Assembly: GCF_037338445.1 (NCBI RefSeq)
Contig: NZ_CP147838.1
Coordinates: forward strand, 3,596,001 to 3,660,000
DNA length: 64,000 nt
Source of the DNA: Salinibaculum sp. SYNS191
Lineage (GTDB): Archaea; Halobacteriota; Halobacteria; Halobacteriales; Haloarculaceae
Direction of reading: 5' to 3'
Under the pieces are notes generated by a model. It was not told the DNA's origin, did not search any database, and saw only the letters and a program-made list of their open reading frames with translations. Position 1 is the first letter of the stretch, and each line of letters starts with the position of its first letter. Positions 9,222-18,179 of this stretch are shown piece after piece. A program made the position numbers and the translations under genes.

Positions 9222-10031
9222 TTACTCGCCCTGCCACTCGGGGTCGCGGTCCTCGAAGAAGGCGTCGATGCCCTCGTTCTTGTCCTCGGTGGCGAACAGC
9301 TGGGCGAACAGTTCGGCCTCGTATTCGATACCCGATTCGAGGTCCATCCGCGAGGCGGCCTTGACCGACTTCTTGGCGAACTCCAGGGCGACCGGGCTCT
9401 TCGCGGCCATCGACTCCGCGAGGTCGTAGACTTCGTCGTCGAACGTCCCGTCGCCGTGGACTTCGTCGACGAGGCCGATGTCGCGGGCCTCCGCCGCGTC
9501 GATGAGTTCCCCGGAGAGGATGAGCCGCATCGCCTGTCCCTCGCCGACCAGCCGCGGCAGGCGCTGCGTGCCACCGCCGCCCGGCATGAAGCCCAGATTG
9601 ATTTCGGGCTGCCCGATTTTCGCGTCCTCGTGGGCGATGCGCACGTCGCAGGCCTGGATGAGTTCACAGCCCCCGCCGAGGGCGTGGCCGTTGATGCGCG
9701 CGATGACCGGTATCGACAGGTCGTCCACGTACTCGTAGACCCGCGGCCGCTTGCTGGCTTCCCGCTGCTCCAGCATGTCCCGCTCGCGCAGTTCCGTCAC
9801 GTCTGCGCCCGCGACGAACGCACCGGTCCCCTCCGCCCCGGTGAGAACGACGACACGCACGTCGCTGTCGTCGATGGCGTCCAGGACCTCCTTGAGTTCT
9901 GCGCGGAGTTGAGCGTTGAGCGCGTTGCGCGCGTCCGGCCGGCTCAGTTCGACGGTCGCCACGTGGTCGACGCGGTCCCCGACGGTCGCGTTGACCGTCT
10001 CGCAGTCGGCAGCCGTCTCCTCGACGGACAT
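9222..10031 (-). CDS. Enoyl-CoA hydratase/isomerase (crotonase family, PaaF-like)
   Basis: A 269-residue crotonase. Visible are GAFVAGADVTELRERDML (first oxyanion-hole segment with the family's AGAD), NGHALGGGCELIQACD (second oxyanion segment; Glu in GGCEL) and INLGFMPGGGGTQRLPRLVG with the usual catalytic region. In the phenylacetate pathway this step hydrates 2,3-dehydroadipyl-CoA, and the same fold serves general beta-oxidation. It overlaps by one base the start of the 3-hydroxyacyl-CoA dehydrogenase, which is transcribed first, so the pair performs successive beta-oxidation reactions. Confidence 0.88.
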   Translation of the reverse strand: MSVEETAADCETVNATVGDRVDHVATVELSRPDARNALNAQLRAELKEVLDAIDDSDVRVVVLTGAEGTGAFVAGADVTELRERDMLEQREASKRPRVYEYVDDLSIPVIARINGHALGGGCELIQACDVRIAHEDAKIGQPEINLGFMPGGGGTQRLPRLVGEGQAMRLILSGELIDAAEARDIGLVDEVHGDGTFDDEVYDLAESMAAKSPVALEFAKKSVKAASRMDLESGIEYEAELFAQLFATEDKNEGIDAFFEDRDPEWQGE

Positions 10032-10918
10032 CAGGCGTCCTCCCAGTCGCCGCTGGTGCCGACTATCTCGCCGTCCTCCCAGACGTAGAAGCCCTCGCCG
10101 CTCTTCTTGCCGAGTTTGCCGGCGCGGACCTTCCGTTTGAGAATCTGGGGCGGACGGAAGCGCTCGCCGAGTTCCTCGCGCAGGTACTCCAGGATGTCCA
10201 GACGGACGTCCAGTCCGACGACGTCGCCGAGTTCGATGGGCCCCATCGGGTGGTTGTAGCCGAGTTCCATCGCGGTGTCGATGTCCTGTGGCGAGGCGAC
10301 GCCTTCCTGGACCATCCGCATGGCCTCGACGCCCAGCGACACGCCGAGGCGAGAGGATGCGAAGCCGGGCGCGTCAGTGACCTCGACGGGCGTCCTGTCG
10401 ATGCCCTCGACGAACTCGTGGGCCGCGGCCAGCGTCTCGTCGCTGGTCTGCTCGGCGACGACGATCTCGACCAGTTCCATGATGTGGACCGGGTTGAAGA
10501 AGTGCAGGCCGACGGCCCGGTCGGGGTGTTCCAGCGCGCTGGCGATTTCTGTCAGCGACAGCGACGAGGTGTTCGAGGCGATGACCGTCTCCCGGCCGAC
10601 GTGCGATTCGACGTCGGTGACGGTGTCGTGCTTGATGTCCATGTCCTCCGGGACGGCCTCGATGACGAAGTCCGCGTCCGTCACGGCCTCCGCCAGCGAG
10701 GTGGTCCCGCTGAGGCGGTCCAGCGTGGCCTCGGCCGCGTCCTCGGAGACCTTCCCCCGCTCGACGCCGCCCGCCAGGTTCGCCTCGATCGCGTCGAGTC
10801 CGTCCTCGACGAGTTCGTCCTCGATGTCGCGCATCCATACCTCGTGTCCTGCCATGGCCGACACCTGGGCGATGCCGTGGCCCATCGTGCCAGCGCCGAG
10901 TACGGCTACTTGCATCAT
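10031..10918 (-). CDS. 3-hydroxyacyl-CoA dehydrogenase (PaaH/Hbd-like)
   Basis: A 295-residue NAD-dependent dehydrogenase. The Rossmann motif is AVLGAGTMGHGIAQVSAMAG at the N-terminus. VIEAVPEDMDIK and SNTSSLSLTEIASALEHP follow, then the catalytic HFFNPVHIMELVEIV (His-Glu pair with a later Asn region). The C-terminal helical domain includes MELGYNHPMGPIELGDVVGLD. It oxidises 3-hydroxyacyl-CoA, for example 3-hydroxyadipyl-CoA in phenylacetate breakdown. It is first in a two-gene unit with the hydratase. The promoter GTTTTTACTC about 25 bases upstream is shared divergently with the thiolase side. Confidence 0.92.
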   Translation of the reverse strand: MMQVAVLGAGTMGHGIAQVSAMAGHEVWMRDIEDELVEDGLDAIEANLAGGVERGKVSEDAAEATLDRLSGTTSLAEAVTDADFVIEAVPEDMDIKHDTVTDVESHVGRETVIASNTSSLSLTEIASALEHPDRAVGLHFFNPVHIMELVEIVVAEQTSDETLAAAHEFVEGIDRTPVEVTDAPGFASSRLGVSLGVEAMRMVQEGVASPQDIDTAMELGYNHPMGPIELGDVVGLDVRLDILEYLREELGERFRPPQILKRKVRAGKLGKKSGEGFYVWEDGEIVGTSGDWEDA

Positions 10919-11027
10919 CCGGAGCCTGCACGCCGAGGAGTAAAAACGTTGCTTGCTGGCTCGAACGGCCCACTCGACACCGAAGCCAGTGAATTAATGT
11001 CGCCGCCCGGACAACGTCGAGACGACG

Positions 11028-12170
11028 ATGACCGACTCAGGAGAGCCAGCGGTAGTTGTGGATGCCGTCCGGACCCCCCAGGCCAGGAAGGACGGCGGTC
11101 TCGCCGAACAGTACCCGGAAGACCTCGTGACAACGGTGCTGGACGCGCTCGTCGAACGAACGGGCGTCCCGGCCGAGGAGTGGCAGGACTTCCGTCTGGG
11201 CTGTGCCAACCAGGAGAACGAACAGGGACGGAACCTCGCCCGCCAGTCGCTGCTCGCCGGCGGGTTCCCCGAGACGGTGCCCGGGTCGACGACCACGCGA
11301 CTCTGTGGCTCGTCGCTGACCACGCTCAACGAAGCCAGCCGTGCCGTCGCGGTCGGCGACGGCGACGTCTACCCCGTCGCGGGCGTCGAACACATGAGCC
11401 GGATTCCCTTCTCGGACTGGCTCCATCCCGCCATCGAGGAGCGCTACGACGCCGACCGCCTGCCGATGGGCCAGACCGCCGAGACCATCGCGCGCCGCCA
11501 CGACGTCTCCCGCGAGGAGCAGGACCGCTTCTCGCTGCGCTCCCACGAGCGCGCCGTCGACGCGATGGAGAGCGGCCGGTTCGACGACGAACTCGTCCCG
11601 GTCGAGACCGACGAGGGCGTCGTGGACACCGACGAGGGGCCGCGGCCGGACACCTCCTTCGAGACGCTGCACGACCTGCCGACGGTCTTCCGCGACGACG
11701 ACGAGGCCTCGGTCACGCCGGGCAACGCCTCGCCGCTGACCGACGGTGCGGCCGGCATGCTCGTCACCAGCGAGTCCTACGCCGAGGAACACGGCCTCGA
11801 CGCGATGGCCCGCGTGACGGCCCGGGCCGTCGCCGGCGTCGACCCGCTGGTGATGGGGAAGGGACCGATTCCCGCGACCCGCGCTGCGCTGGAGCGGGCC
11901 GACCTGACCATCGAGGACATCGACATCGTGGAACTCAACGAGGCCTTCGCCGCACAGAGCATCTACTGCCAGCGCGAACTCGCCATTCCCGACGAGAAAC
12001 TGAACGTCAACGGCGGCGCAATCGCGCTGGGGCACCCGCTCGGTTGCTCGGGAGCGCGCATCTCGACGACGCTGCTGCACGAGATGGAGAAGCGGGACGC
12101 CACCTACGGCCTGGCGACGATGTGCGTCGGCTTCGGCCAGGGTGTCGCGGCGATTTTCGAGCGCCCCTGA
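11028..12170 (+). CDS. Thiolase (acetyl-CoA acyltransferase, PaaJ/FadA-like)
   Basis: A 380-residue classical thiolase. The nucleophilic Cys is in [18 protein letters not shown] (near 91). [16 protein letters not shown] holds the catalytic His, and [13 protein letters not shown] the second Cys. NEAFAAQS, the Asn-Glu-Ala-Phe motif, is also intact. It splits 3-oxoacyl-CoA, likely 3-oxoadipyl-CoA or 3-oxo-5,6-dehydrosuberyl-CoA in this setting. It is divergent from the PaaH/PaaF pair, so hydration, oxidation and thiolysis are encoded side by side. Length is slightly short of the usual 390-400, with no missing motif. Confidence 0.92.
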   Translation: MTDSGEPAVVVDAVRTPQARKDGGLAEQYPEDLVTTVLDALVERTGVPAEEWQDFRLGCANQENEQGRNLARQSLLAGGFPETVPGSTTTRLCGSSLTTLNEASRAVAVGDGDVYPVAGVEHMSRIPFSDWLHPAIEERYDADRLPMGQTAETIARRHDVSREEQDRFSLRSHERAVDAMESGRFDDELVPVETDEGVVDTDEGPRPDTSFETLHDLPTVFRDDDEASVTPGNASPLTDGAAGMLVTSESYAEEHGLDAMARVTARAVAGVDPLVMGKGPIPATRAALERADLTIEDIDIVELNEAFAAQSIYCQRELAIPDEKLNVNGGAIALGHPLGCSGARISTTLLHEMEKRDATYGLATMCVGFGQGVAAIFERP

Positions 12171-12191
12171 CAGGGCTTCGATTGGGACCGA

Positions 12192-13631
12192 CTACCGCCG
12201 CGCGTCGGCCAGTTGTGCCTTGAAGCCGTACCGGACGACGTCTTCCTGGGCGTAGACGCGCCGAATCGTCGCCTCGACGCGCGTCCCGATGTCGACCGTC
12301 TCCTCACCGCCGGTGAGCACCTGCGCCGCGACGCTGGCGGTGTCCTGGCCGTCCGGCCCGTCCAGCGCGACGACCGCGCTGACGAAGGGACCGCTGCGGG
12401 ACTGTTGCTCGACGAACTCCGGCGGTGCGCCGCCCTGGGCGATGGTGGTGACCGCCTCGACGGTGCCGGTCCCCGGCAGTTCGACGTGCTCGTACTCGTC
12501 GGTGCGCTCGTTGCAGGCCGCGCAGGCACCGTCGGGCGGGAAGTTCAGCGCACCGCACTCGGGACACTCGCCGGCGACCAGACGGTGGCGCTGTGGAATC
12601 GTCCGCTTCCAGGAGGGGACGCTGACGTACGCGCCGCCGCCCTCCGGTTCGTCGCTGGTAATCTCGCCGCGCCGCCGCAGGTACTCGGCGTAGGTCAGGT
12701 CCGTGTCGCCCCCCAGGGCGGCGTCGACCGGGACCGCGCCGTCCACGACGAGGACGTTCGCGCCCGCGCCGCTGCCGTAGGCCGCCAGCAGGACGCGCTC
12801 GGCACCGTCCTCGAAGGCCGTCGCGGCACCGAGGAAGACGCTCGCCGCGCCGGTGTCCCCCAGCGTGCTCACCGTCTCCGCGTCCGCGATGGTGCCGGTG
12901 TCGACGCCGAGTGCGCCGGCCGCGCGGTAGGGGAGTTTGCCGTCCGGCGACTGGACCGCCGCCGCGTCCACGCTGTCCGGCGTCACGTCCAGACCGTCGG
13001 CAGCGCTGCCGAGCGCCGTCGTGAACGACTGCCGGTCGTACTGCGTGACGCCCAGCCCGGTCGTCTCGTCGTCACCGGCGGAGCGAAAGCGGGTCCCCGG
13101 GAACGGTTCGACGCTCTCGGCGCGGTCGACGACCGTTCCGGGGCCGTCGCTGTCGAGGACGAGTGCTGCGGCACCGGCACCGGCGGCGTGTTCGACGCCG
13201 CTGTCGGGTGCGCCCTGCGGGCAGTCGCTGACGACGACGAGGCCGACTCCCTCGCCGAACGGACCTGCGTCGAGTGCCCCGTCCAGCGCCTGCGCGCCAG
13301 CGCGGGTGCTGCCGCTCAGCGTTCGCGTCGTCACGTCCTCGGGCGTGCCAAGCATACTTGCGAGCCGAGCCGTCAGGTCCTCCTCGGCCATCGGCGGGGT
13401 CGTCGTCGCGAAGGCCAGATGGGAGACCGCCGCGCCGTCGGCGTCGGCCGCGGCCAGGGCGCGCTTGGCGGCCTCGACGCCCATCGTGAGCGCGTCCTCG
13501 TCGGCTTCGGGGACGGCCTTCTCCTCGACGCCCGCGGCGTCGAAGGAGCCCCACGCTTCCGCGAACTCCGCGGCCTCGATGCGCAGGCGGGGCGCGTACG
13601 CGCCGATGCCGGCGATGGACACGTCGCTCAT
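12192..13631 (-). CDS. HMG-CoA-synthase-like domain fused to a zinc-ribbon/OB-fold (DUF35) domain
   Basis: A 479-residue fusion. Residues 1-330 have the thiolase/HMG-CoA-synthase fold (SIAGIGAYAPRLRIEAAEF, LSGSTRAGAQAL, VQSPDGKLPYRAAGALG, STLGDTGAASVFLGAA). The C-terminal part has a Cys4 zinc ribbon (CPECGALNFPPDGACAAC, near 355-372) followed by an OB fold. The catalytic Cys expected in the ACKAGT-type loop is absent (GSTRAGA), and the His and Asn positions read as Gln and Asp. The first domain is thus probably a structural or acyl-binding partner. The gene overlaps by four bases the SCP2-type thiolase upstream, which is the likely partner. Confidence 0.82.
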   Translation of the reverse strand: MSDVSIAGIGAYAPRLRIEAAEFAEAWGSFDAAGVEEKAVPEADEDALTMGVEAAKRALAAADADGAAVSHLAFATTTPPMAEEDLTARLASMLGTPEDVTTRTLSGSTRAGAQALDGALDAGPFGEGVGLVVVSDCPQGAPDSGVEHAAGAGAAALVLDSDGPGTVVDRAESVEPFPGTRFRSAGDDETTGLGVTQYDRQSFTTALGSAADGLDVTPDSVDAAAVQSPDGKLPYRAAGALGVDTGTIADAETVSTLGDTGAASVFLGAATAFEDGAERVLLAAYGSGAGANVLVVDGAVPVDAALGGDTDLTYAEYLRRRGEITSDEPEGGGAYVSVPSWKRTIPQRHRLVAGECPECGALNFPPDGACAACNERTDEYEHVELPGTGTVEAVTTIAQGGAPPEFVEQQSRSGPFVSAVVALDGPDGQDTASVAAQVLTGGEETVDIGTRVEATIRRVYAQEDVVRYGFKAQLADARR

Positions 13632-14800
13632 CGGGCCACCTCCCGTTCGAGGACGTGGACGACCGCCGCCCCGCCGCTCCCGCCGACGTTGTGCGTCAAC
13701 CCGAGGGTGGCGTCCTCGACCTGTCGGTCGCCGGCCTTGCCGCTGAGTTGCTTGTACGCCTCTGCGACCTGGCCCGCGCCCGTCGCGCCGATGGGGTGGC
13801 CCTTCGACTTCAGTCCGCCCGAGGCGTTGACCGGCAGGTCGCCGTCGAGGTCCGTCGCACCGTCTTCGAGCAGCCTGTAGGCCTCGCCGCGCTCGCAGAA
13901 GCCGAGGTCCTCGTAGGCCAGCAGTTCAGCGATGGCGAAGCAATCGTGGACCTCCGCGAAGTCGAGGTCGTCCGGCTCGATACCGGCCTCCTCGTAGGCG
14001 CTCCGCCCCGCTTTCCCCGAGGAGGAGATGGCGGTGTAGGTGTCGCGCTGGAACAGCCCGACGCGCTCGCTTGCGGCCCCGACGCCCGCGACGCGGATGG
14101 GGTCGTCGGTGTACTCGCCGACGACGTCCTCGCTGGCGACCAGCACCGCGGCCGCGCCGTCGGAGGTCGGACAGCAGTGATAGAGGTTCAGCGGGTCGGC
14201 GACCGTCGGCGCGCCGACGGCCTCGTCCAGCGAGCACTCGAACCCCAGGTGGGCGTTGGGATTCTTCGCGCCATTCGCGTGGTTCTTGACGGCGACCATC
14301 GAGAGGTGTTCCGACGTCGCCTCGTACTGGTCGATGTAGGCGCTGGCCATCTGGGCGTAGACGCCGGCGAAGGTGGTCCCGGTCAGCCGTTCCCACTCCG
14401 TCTCGCCGGAGACGCCGAGCCAGTACTTCGTCACGTCGCTCGACATGTCGGTCATTATCTCGACGCCGCCGCCGATGGCGACGTCGGCCATCCCGCTCTT
14501 GACGGCCTGGACGGCCTGCCGGACGGAGTAGCCCGAGGCGGCACAGGCGTTCTCGATGCGCGAACTCGGAATCCCGTGCAGCCCGAGGTGTTCGGTGGCC
14601 GCGGGGCCGGAGAGGCCGAGCTGTCGGCCGCCGACGCCGAGGGAGCCGACGACCGCTTCGTCGACCTCGCCGTCGTCGATTCCGTTGGGTACGCTGTCGA
14701 CCGCCCGCTCGTAGGCGGTCGTGAACAGCGAGCGATAGCTCTCGTCGGGCATCGCGCCGAACGGCGTCTGCCCTGCGCCGATGATGTAGGCGTCCCGCAT
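13628..14800 (-). CDS. SCP2-type thiolase family protein
   Basis: A 390-residue thiolase of the archaeal SCP2/acetyl-CoA acetyltransferase class. It begins MRDAYIIGAGQTPFG and carries the nucleophilic Cys in RIENACAASGYSVRQAVQ (near 85). Later motifs are EVHDCFAIAELLAYEDLG and NASGGLKSKGHPIGATG with the His. Partners of this class carry a DUF35/OB-fold subunit, which here is fused to the next gene in the same operon (ATGA overlap). A promoter GCTATTTTTCC lies close upstream, supporting the start at 14800 rather than a 38-residue extension. The substrate is unknown; it may thiolyse a ring-cleavage intermediate. Confidence 0.88.
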   Translation of the reverse strand: MRDAYIIGAGQTPFGAMPDESYRSLFTTAYERAVDSVPNGIDDGEVDEAVVGSLGVGGRQLGLSGPAATEHLGLHGIPSSRIENACAASGYSVRQAVQAVKSGMADVAIGGGVEIMTDMSSDVTKYWLGVSGETEWERLTGTTFAGVYAQMASAYIDQYEATSEHLSMVAVKNHANGAKNPNAHLGFECSLDEAVGAPTVADPLNLYHCCPTSDGAAAVLVASEDVVGEYTDDPIRVAGVGAASERVGLFQRDTYTAISSSGKAGRSAYEEAGIEPDDLDFAEVHDCFAIAELLAYEDLGFCERGEAYRLLEDGATDLDGDLPVNASGGLKSKGHPIGATGAGQVAEAYKQLSGKAGDRQVEDATLGLTHNVGGSGGAAVVHVLEREVAR

Positions 14801-14956
14801 ACCCGTACGTCTGCAGGTGGCGGAAAAATAGCTTTTCCTCCGCGCGTTTCCATCCGCTCGCCTGGCACGGTGACACACGCGGGCGCACGCTGCGCCTGGC
14901 CGTGGGTGCGTCATCCATCGTCTGCGTGCCTGAGACCTGCGTCGAAGACCCTAACC

Positions 14957-14976
14957 ATTTTTATTGTAGTCCACCA
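14957..14976 (+). promoter_or_regulatory. paaK promoter with overlapping TTGTAGTCCACCAAT element
   Basis: An AT-rich TATA-like box (about 14957-14964) lies some 30 bases before the paaK ATG, the haloarchaeal spacing for a leaderless transcript. Immediately after it is TTGTAGTCCACCAAT, which shares TAGTCCAC with an element at about 9145-9155 read on the other strand. A regulator site here is inferred only from position and resemblance. Confidence 0.4.
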
Positions 14977-14991
14977 ATCCTCCGACGAAGC

Positions 14992-16281
14992 ATGGTCTAC
15001 AAGCCCGAGGAGGCATACGACCGGGCGGAGCTCCGCCAGTTGCAGACCGAGCGGCTCCGCGAGACGGTCGAGAATGCCTACGAGAACGTACCGTTCTACC
15101 GGGAGCAACTCGACGAGATGGGTGTCACACCCGAGGACATCCAGAGCGTCGAGGACGTGCGGAAACTCCCGATGACGACGAAGGAGGACTTCCGCGACGA
15201 GTACCCCGACGGTCTCTTCGCCGTCGACGACGAGGAGATAAGCCGCATCCACGCCTCGTCCGGGACCACCGGCAAGCCCAAAATCGTGTCCTACACCGAC
15301 GAGGATCTGGACGTCTGGAGCGAGGTCGTCGCGGAATCGCTCCTGGCGTCCGGCGTCGAGCCGGGCGACACAGTCCAGAACGCCTACGGCTACGGCCTGT
15401 TCACCGGCGGCCTGGGCCTGCACTACGGCGTCGAGGAACTGGGTGCGACGGTCATCCCCATCGGGAGCGGCGGCACGCAGCGCCAGGTCGAACTGATGAC
15501 CGACCTGGAGAGCGACTGCCTCACCTGCACGCCCTCCTACGCGCTGTATCTCGCCGAGACCGCCGAGGAGATGGGCTTCGAGCCGCGGGAACTCCCGATT
15601 TCGACCATCATCTTCGGGGCCGAGCCCTGTACCGACCCGATGCGCGAGGAAATCGAGGAGCGCCTGGACGTCAACGGCATCGACATCTACGGCCTCTCGG
15701 AGATCATCGGCCCGGGCGTCTCCTGCGAGTGCCACGAGGCTCAGGAAGGGTTGCACATCTGGGAGGACCGCTTCCTCCCGGAGGTCGTGGACCCGCGCAC
15801 GGGCGAACCCGTCGAGGAGGGCGAGGAGGGCGAACTCGTCCTGACGACGCTCTCGAAGGAGGCCCTGCCGGTGCTGCGCTACCGGACGGGCGACCTGACG
15901 ACGCTGGACTACGACGAGTGCGAGTGCGGCCGGACGATGGTCCGCATGGACAACGTCACCGGCCGGGCCGACGACCTGCTCATCGTCCGCGGTGTCAACC
16001 TCTACCCGAGTGAAATCGAACACGTCGTGCTGGACATCGACGGCGTCGCACCCCACTACCGCATCGACCTCTACAAGGAGGGCAGCCTCGACGTCATGGA
16101 GCTCACCATCGAACGCGACGAGGATGTCGAGAAGAGCGAGAAGAAACTCAAAGACGAGATTCTCACGCGGTTGTCGAACGTACTACAGTTCACGCCGGAC
16201 GAACTCGACCTGGTCGAGCCGGGGGGAATCGCCCGGACCGAGGTCGGGAAGGTCCAGCGCGTCTACGACCACCGCGAGTGA
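14992..16281 (+). CDS. paaK: Phenylacetate-CoA ligase
   Basis: A 429-residue AMP-forming ligase of PaaK size, shorter than general acyl-CoA synthetases. The P-loop is SSGTTGKPKIVSYTDED (near 88). YGLSEIIGPGVSCEC and LPVLRYRTGDLTTLDYDEC follow, then the C-terminal hinge GRADDLLIVRGVNLYPSEIE. It activates phenylacetate to phenylacetyl-CoA using ATP, the entry step for the PaaABC epoxidase encoded 2 kb downstream. The start MVYKPEEAYDRAEL is supported by a TATA-like TTTTTATT about 31 bases upstream, so the mRNA is probably leaderless. The promoter overlaps TTGTAGTCCACCAAT. Confidence 0.93.
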   Translation: MVYKPEEAYDRAELRQLQTERLRETVENAYENVPFYREQLDEMGVTPEDIQSVEDVRKLPMTTKEDFRDEYPDGLFAVDDEEISRIHASSGTTGKPKIVSYTDEDLDVWSEVVAESLLASGVEPGDTVQNAYGYGLFTGGLGLHYGVEELGATVIPIGSGGTQRQVELMTDLESDCLTCTPSYALYLAETAEEMGFEPRELPISTIIFGAEPCTDPMREEIEERLDVNGIDIYGLSEIIGPGVSCECHEAQEGLHIWEDRFLPEVVDPRTGEPVEEGEEGELVLTTLSKEALPVLRYRTGDLTTLDYDECECGRTMVRMDNVTGRADDLLIVRGVNLYPSEIEHVVLDIDGVAPHYRIDLYKEGSLDVMELTIERDEDVEKSEKKLKDEILTRLSNVLQFTPDELDLVEPGGIARTEVGKVQRVYDHRE

Positions 16282-16282
16282 G

Positions 16283-16678
16283 TCAGGGCCGGTACACGCG
16301 GCCGCGGAACGTCGCGATTCGGTTGCCGTCCTCGCCGGTCACCTCTATCTCGTACTCCGCCGTCCGCCCAGCGGCGTGTGTCTCCTCGGCCGTGGCGGCG
16401 ATGGTCTCGCCGGTCTCGACGGCTTCGAGGTAGGAGATGTTCGTCTCCAAGGCGACCGCAGTCTGTCCGTGGGAGTTCGACGCCGCGGCGAAGGCGGCGT
16501 CGGCGACGGAGTAGATGGCACCGCCGTGGGGAGTCCCGTGGAAGTTCAGCAGGTCCTCGGTGATGGTCAGTTCCGTCCGGGCGGAGCCAGCGTCCAGTTC
16601 GACGACGTCGATGCCCAGCGTCTCGCAGTACGCGTCAGATTCGATACGCTCCCGTGTCTCGTCGGATACGTCCGCCAT
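16283..16678 (-). CDS. PaaI-type hotdog thioesterase
   Basis: About 131 residues. The motif LLNFHGTPHGGAIYSVADAA (near 45-64) is the PaaI/YdiI signature: HGG followed by a DxxF/A helix. Members hydrolyse aryl- and acyl-CoA thioesters. PaaI is thought to release CoA from dead-end phenylacetyl-CoA derivatives when the pathway stalls. It converges with paaK, with their ends one base apart. Start MADVSDETRERIES was chosen; an ATG at 16690 adds four residues (MAYC) and cannot be excluded. A TATTTATT box upstream marks the promoter. Confidence 0.88.
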   Translation of the reverse strand: MADVSDETRERIESDAYCETLGIDVVELDAGSARTELTITEDLLNFHGTPHGGAIYSVADAAFAAASNSHGQTAVALETNISYLEAVETGETIAATAEETHAAGRTAEYEIEVTGEDGNRIATFRGRVYRP

Positions 16679-16832
16679 ACAGTAGGCCATATCGCAAGCC
16701 CAAATAAATACGTACTGGTCGCTCTACCCACACCTCCCGGCGCGGATACGCGGTCCGCGTCGCAGCCGTGAACGGGCCGAAACGGGCCAGCGACGGGGGA
16801 AAATAAAGTTATTTATGCAGGCTAGGTGATGA

Positions 16833-17297
16833 ATGGATATGGCGTACAGCTACGAGCCACACTACTTCGAGGACTTCGAGGAGGGTAAGGAATTCATCAG
16901 CGTGGGCCGGACGGTCACGGAGTCGGACTTCGTGATGCACTCCGCGCTGTCGGGCGACTGGACCGAACTCCACACCAACAAGGAGTACGCCGAGGACCAG
17001 CAGTTCGGCGAGCGCATCGCCCACGGGCCGATGACCTTCGTCCAGGCGACCGGCTTCGTCTACCGGACCGGCATCGTCGAGCGCACTGCGATTGCCTTCC
17101 TGGGCATGAACTACATGGACCTCCCCAACCCCGTCCACATCGGCGACACGCTCCAGCTGGAGATGGTCGTGGACACGCAGAAGGAACTGGACCGGGACGA
17201 CGCCGGGCTGGTCGTCCTCGACACGGAGATGGAGAAGCAGGACGGCACCGTCGTCTTCCAGGGCGACATGAAGTTCCTCATCAAGACGAAAGAGTGA
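16833..17297 (+). CDS. MaoC-family hotdog dehydratase (possible PaaZ hydratase half)
   Basis: About 154 residues. The (R)-hydratase motif is seen as SDFVMHSALSGDWTELHTNK (catalytic Asp and, further on, His) and ERIAHGPMTFVQATGF. MaoC enzymes hydrate enoyl-CoA; in the fused bacterial PaaZ the MaoC domain opens oxepin-CoA. Here the gene lies between paaI-like and paaA genes, while an aldehyde dehydrogenase lies 4.4 kb away, so the pair may act as a split PaaZ (inference). The TATA box TTATTTATG is about 26 bases before the second in-frame ATG (16839), which may be the real leaderless start. Confidence 0.85.
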   Translation: MDMAYSYEPHYFEDFEEGKEFISVGRTVTESDFVMHSALSGDWTELHTNKEYAEDQQFGERIAHGPMTFVQATGFVYRTGIVERTAIAFLGMNYMDLPNPVHIGDTLQLEMVVDTQKELDRDDAGLVVLDTEMEKQDGTVVFQGDMKFLIKTKE

Positions 17298-17315
17298 GCG
17301 CCGACCGCTGCCGGG

Positions 17316-17978
17316 TCACCCTGCGCCGGCGAGCAGTTGTTCGAACACCGTCCGCTGGGCGCGTTTCATGCGCCCCAGGAACGACGACTTGCTGATGCCC
17401 AGTTCGTCGGCCACCTCCGTCGCCGTCGCGCCACGGGGCACGTCGAAGTAGCCCTGTTCGAGCGCGGCGATGAGCGCCTCTCGCTGCTGTTTCGTGAGGC
17501 TGCTCTCGATGGTGGCGTCCAGCCCCTGGTTCGTCTCCGCTCCCGAGGTGAGTTTGGCGACCCGTTCGAGTTCGACGTTGCCCATCTCCTGGGCCGCCTG
17601 GATGACGTCCCGGAGGATGTCGCGGCCGACGACCGACCCGCGGAACCGCTCGGTGCCGTCGACGATGCGTATCTCGTGGGGCATGAAGCCGGCCGTCGTC
17701 AGCCCGCGGAGGACGCACTCGTCGTGCAGGAGGCAGCGACACTGGGCGACGCTCCCGCCGTTTGCCACCTGGAGGTAGTCGATTTCGGCCGTCTCGTCCA
17801 GCGACTCGGTGAACTCGTCGACCTCCCCTTCCGCCTGGAAGTGCAACAGCGTGCGCTCGTCGTCCCGGTGGGCCGGCGGGTTCTCGTCCACGATGACGTC
17901 GTGGTCCGTCGTCGCCTCGACGACGGGACAGTCGTTCCCTGTCACGGAGAACTCCACGACGAGGCACTCGTCTATCAC
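17316..17978 (-). CDS. HTH-10 (Bat-like) transcriptional regulator, paralogue 1
   Basis: About 220 residues. The C-terminal HTH-10 domain runs from LTKQQREALIAALEQGYFDV to ADELGISKSSFLGRMKRAQR (about residues 150-212). The N-terminal part is a Bat-type sensor with several Cys and His (QCRCLLHDEC). It begins IDECLVVEF, as does its paralogue at 27296 (IDECLMTEF). The GTG at 17978 is chosen because the TATA-like TTTATA at 18005-18010 lies about 30 bases upstream, whereas an ATG at 17993 would sit inside the promoter-to-start gap. It is divergent from paaA and likely controls it. Confidence 0.87.
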   Translation of the reverse strand: MIDECLVVEFSVTGNDCPVVEATTDHDVIVDENPPAHRDDERTLLHFQAEGEVDEFTESLDETAEIDYLQVANGGSVAQCRCLLHDECVLRGLTTAGFMPHEIRIVDGTERFRGSVVGRDILRDVIQAAQEMGNVELERVAKLTSGAETNQGLDATIESSLTKQQREALIAALEQGYFDVPRGATATEVADELGISKSSFLGRMKRAQRTVFEQLLAGAG

Positions 17979-18120
17979 GTTACCGACTGTCATTTCCCCA
18001 GCAGTATAAATCTAGCTCTGCCCGGCCTCGACGGGCGTCAAACGGCCGCTCTGCCGGAATACGTCCACGGAACGGTCTTTCCCGGAGTTTCCAGCCGCTC
18101 GCCGAAATATCGGTGCCAAC

Positions 18121-18179
18121 TTAAAACCCGCTCCATGGAGCGGTACATCTCTATGCGTAATCTCCCCCGTAGTTACGGG
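18121..18179 (+). promoter_or_regulatory. paaA1 promoter region with two perfect palindromes
   Basis: A TTAAAA box (18121-18126) is followed by CCGCTCCATGGAGCGG (18128-18143, a perfect 16-base palindrome). Next is CCCGTAGTTACGGG (18166-18179; six-base arms, two-base centre) only six bases before the paaA ATG. Both dyads fall where they could block transcription start or translation. They lie in the divergent region shared with the HTH-10 gene and are plausible operators; function is inferred. Confidence 0.45.
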
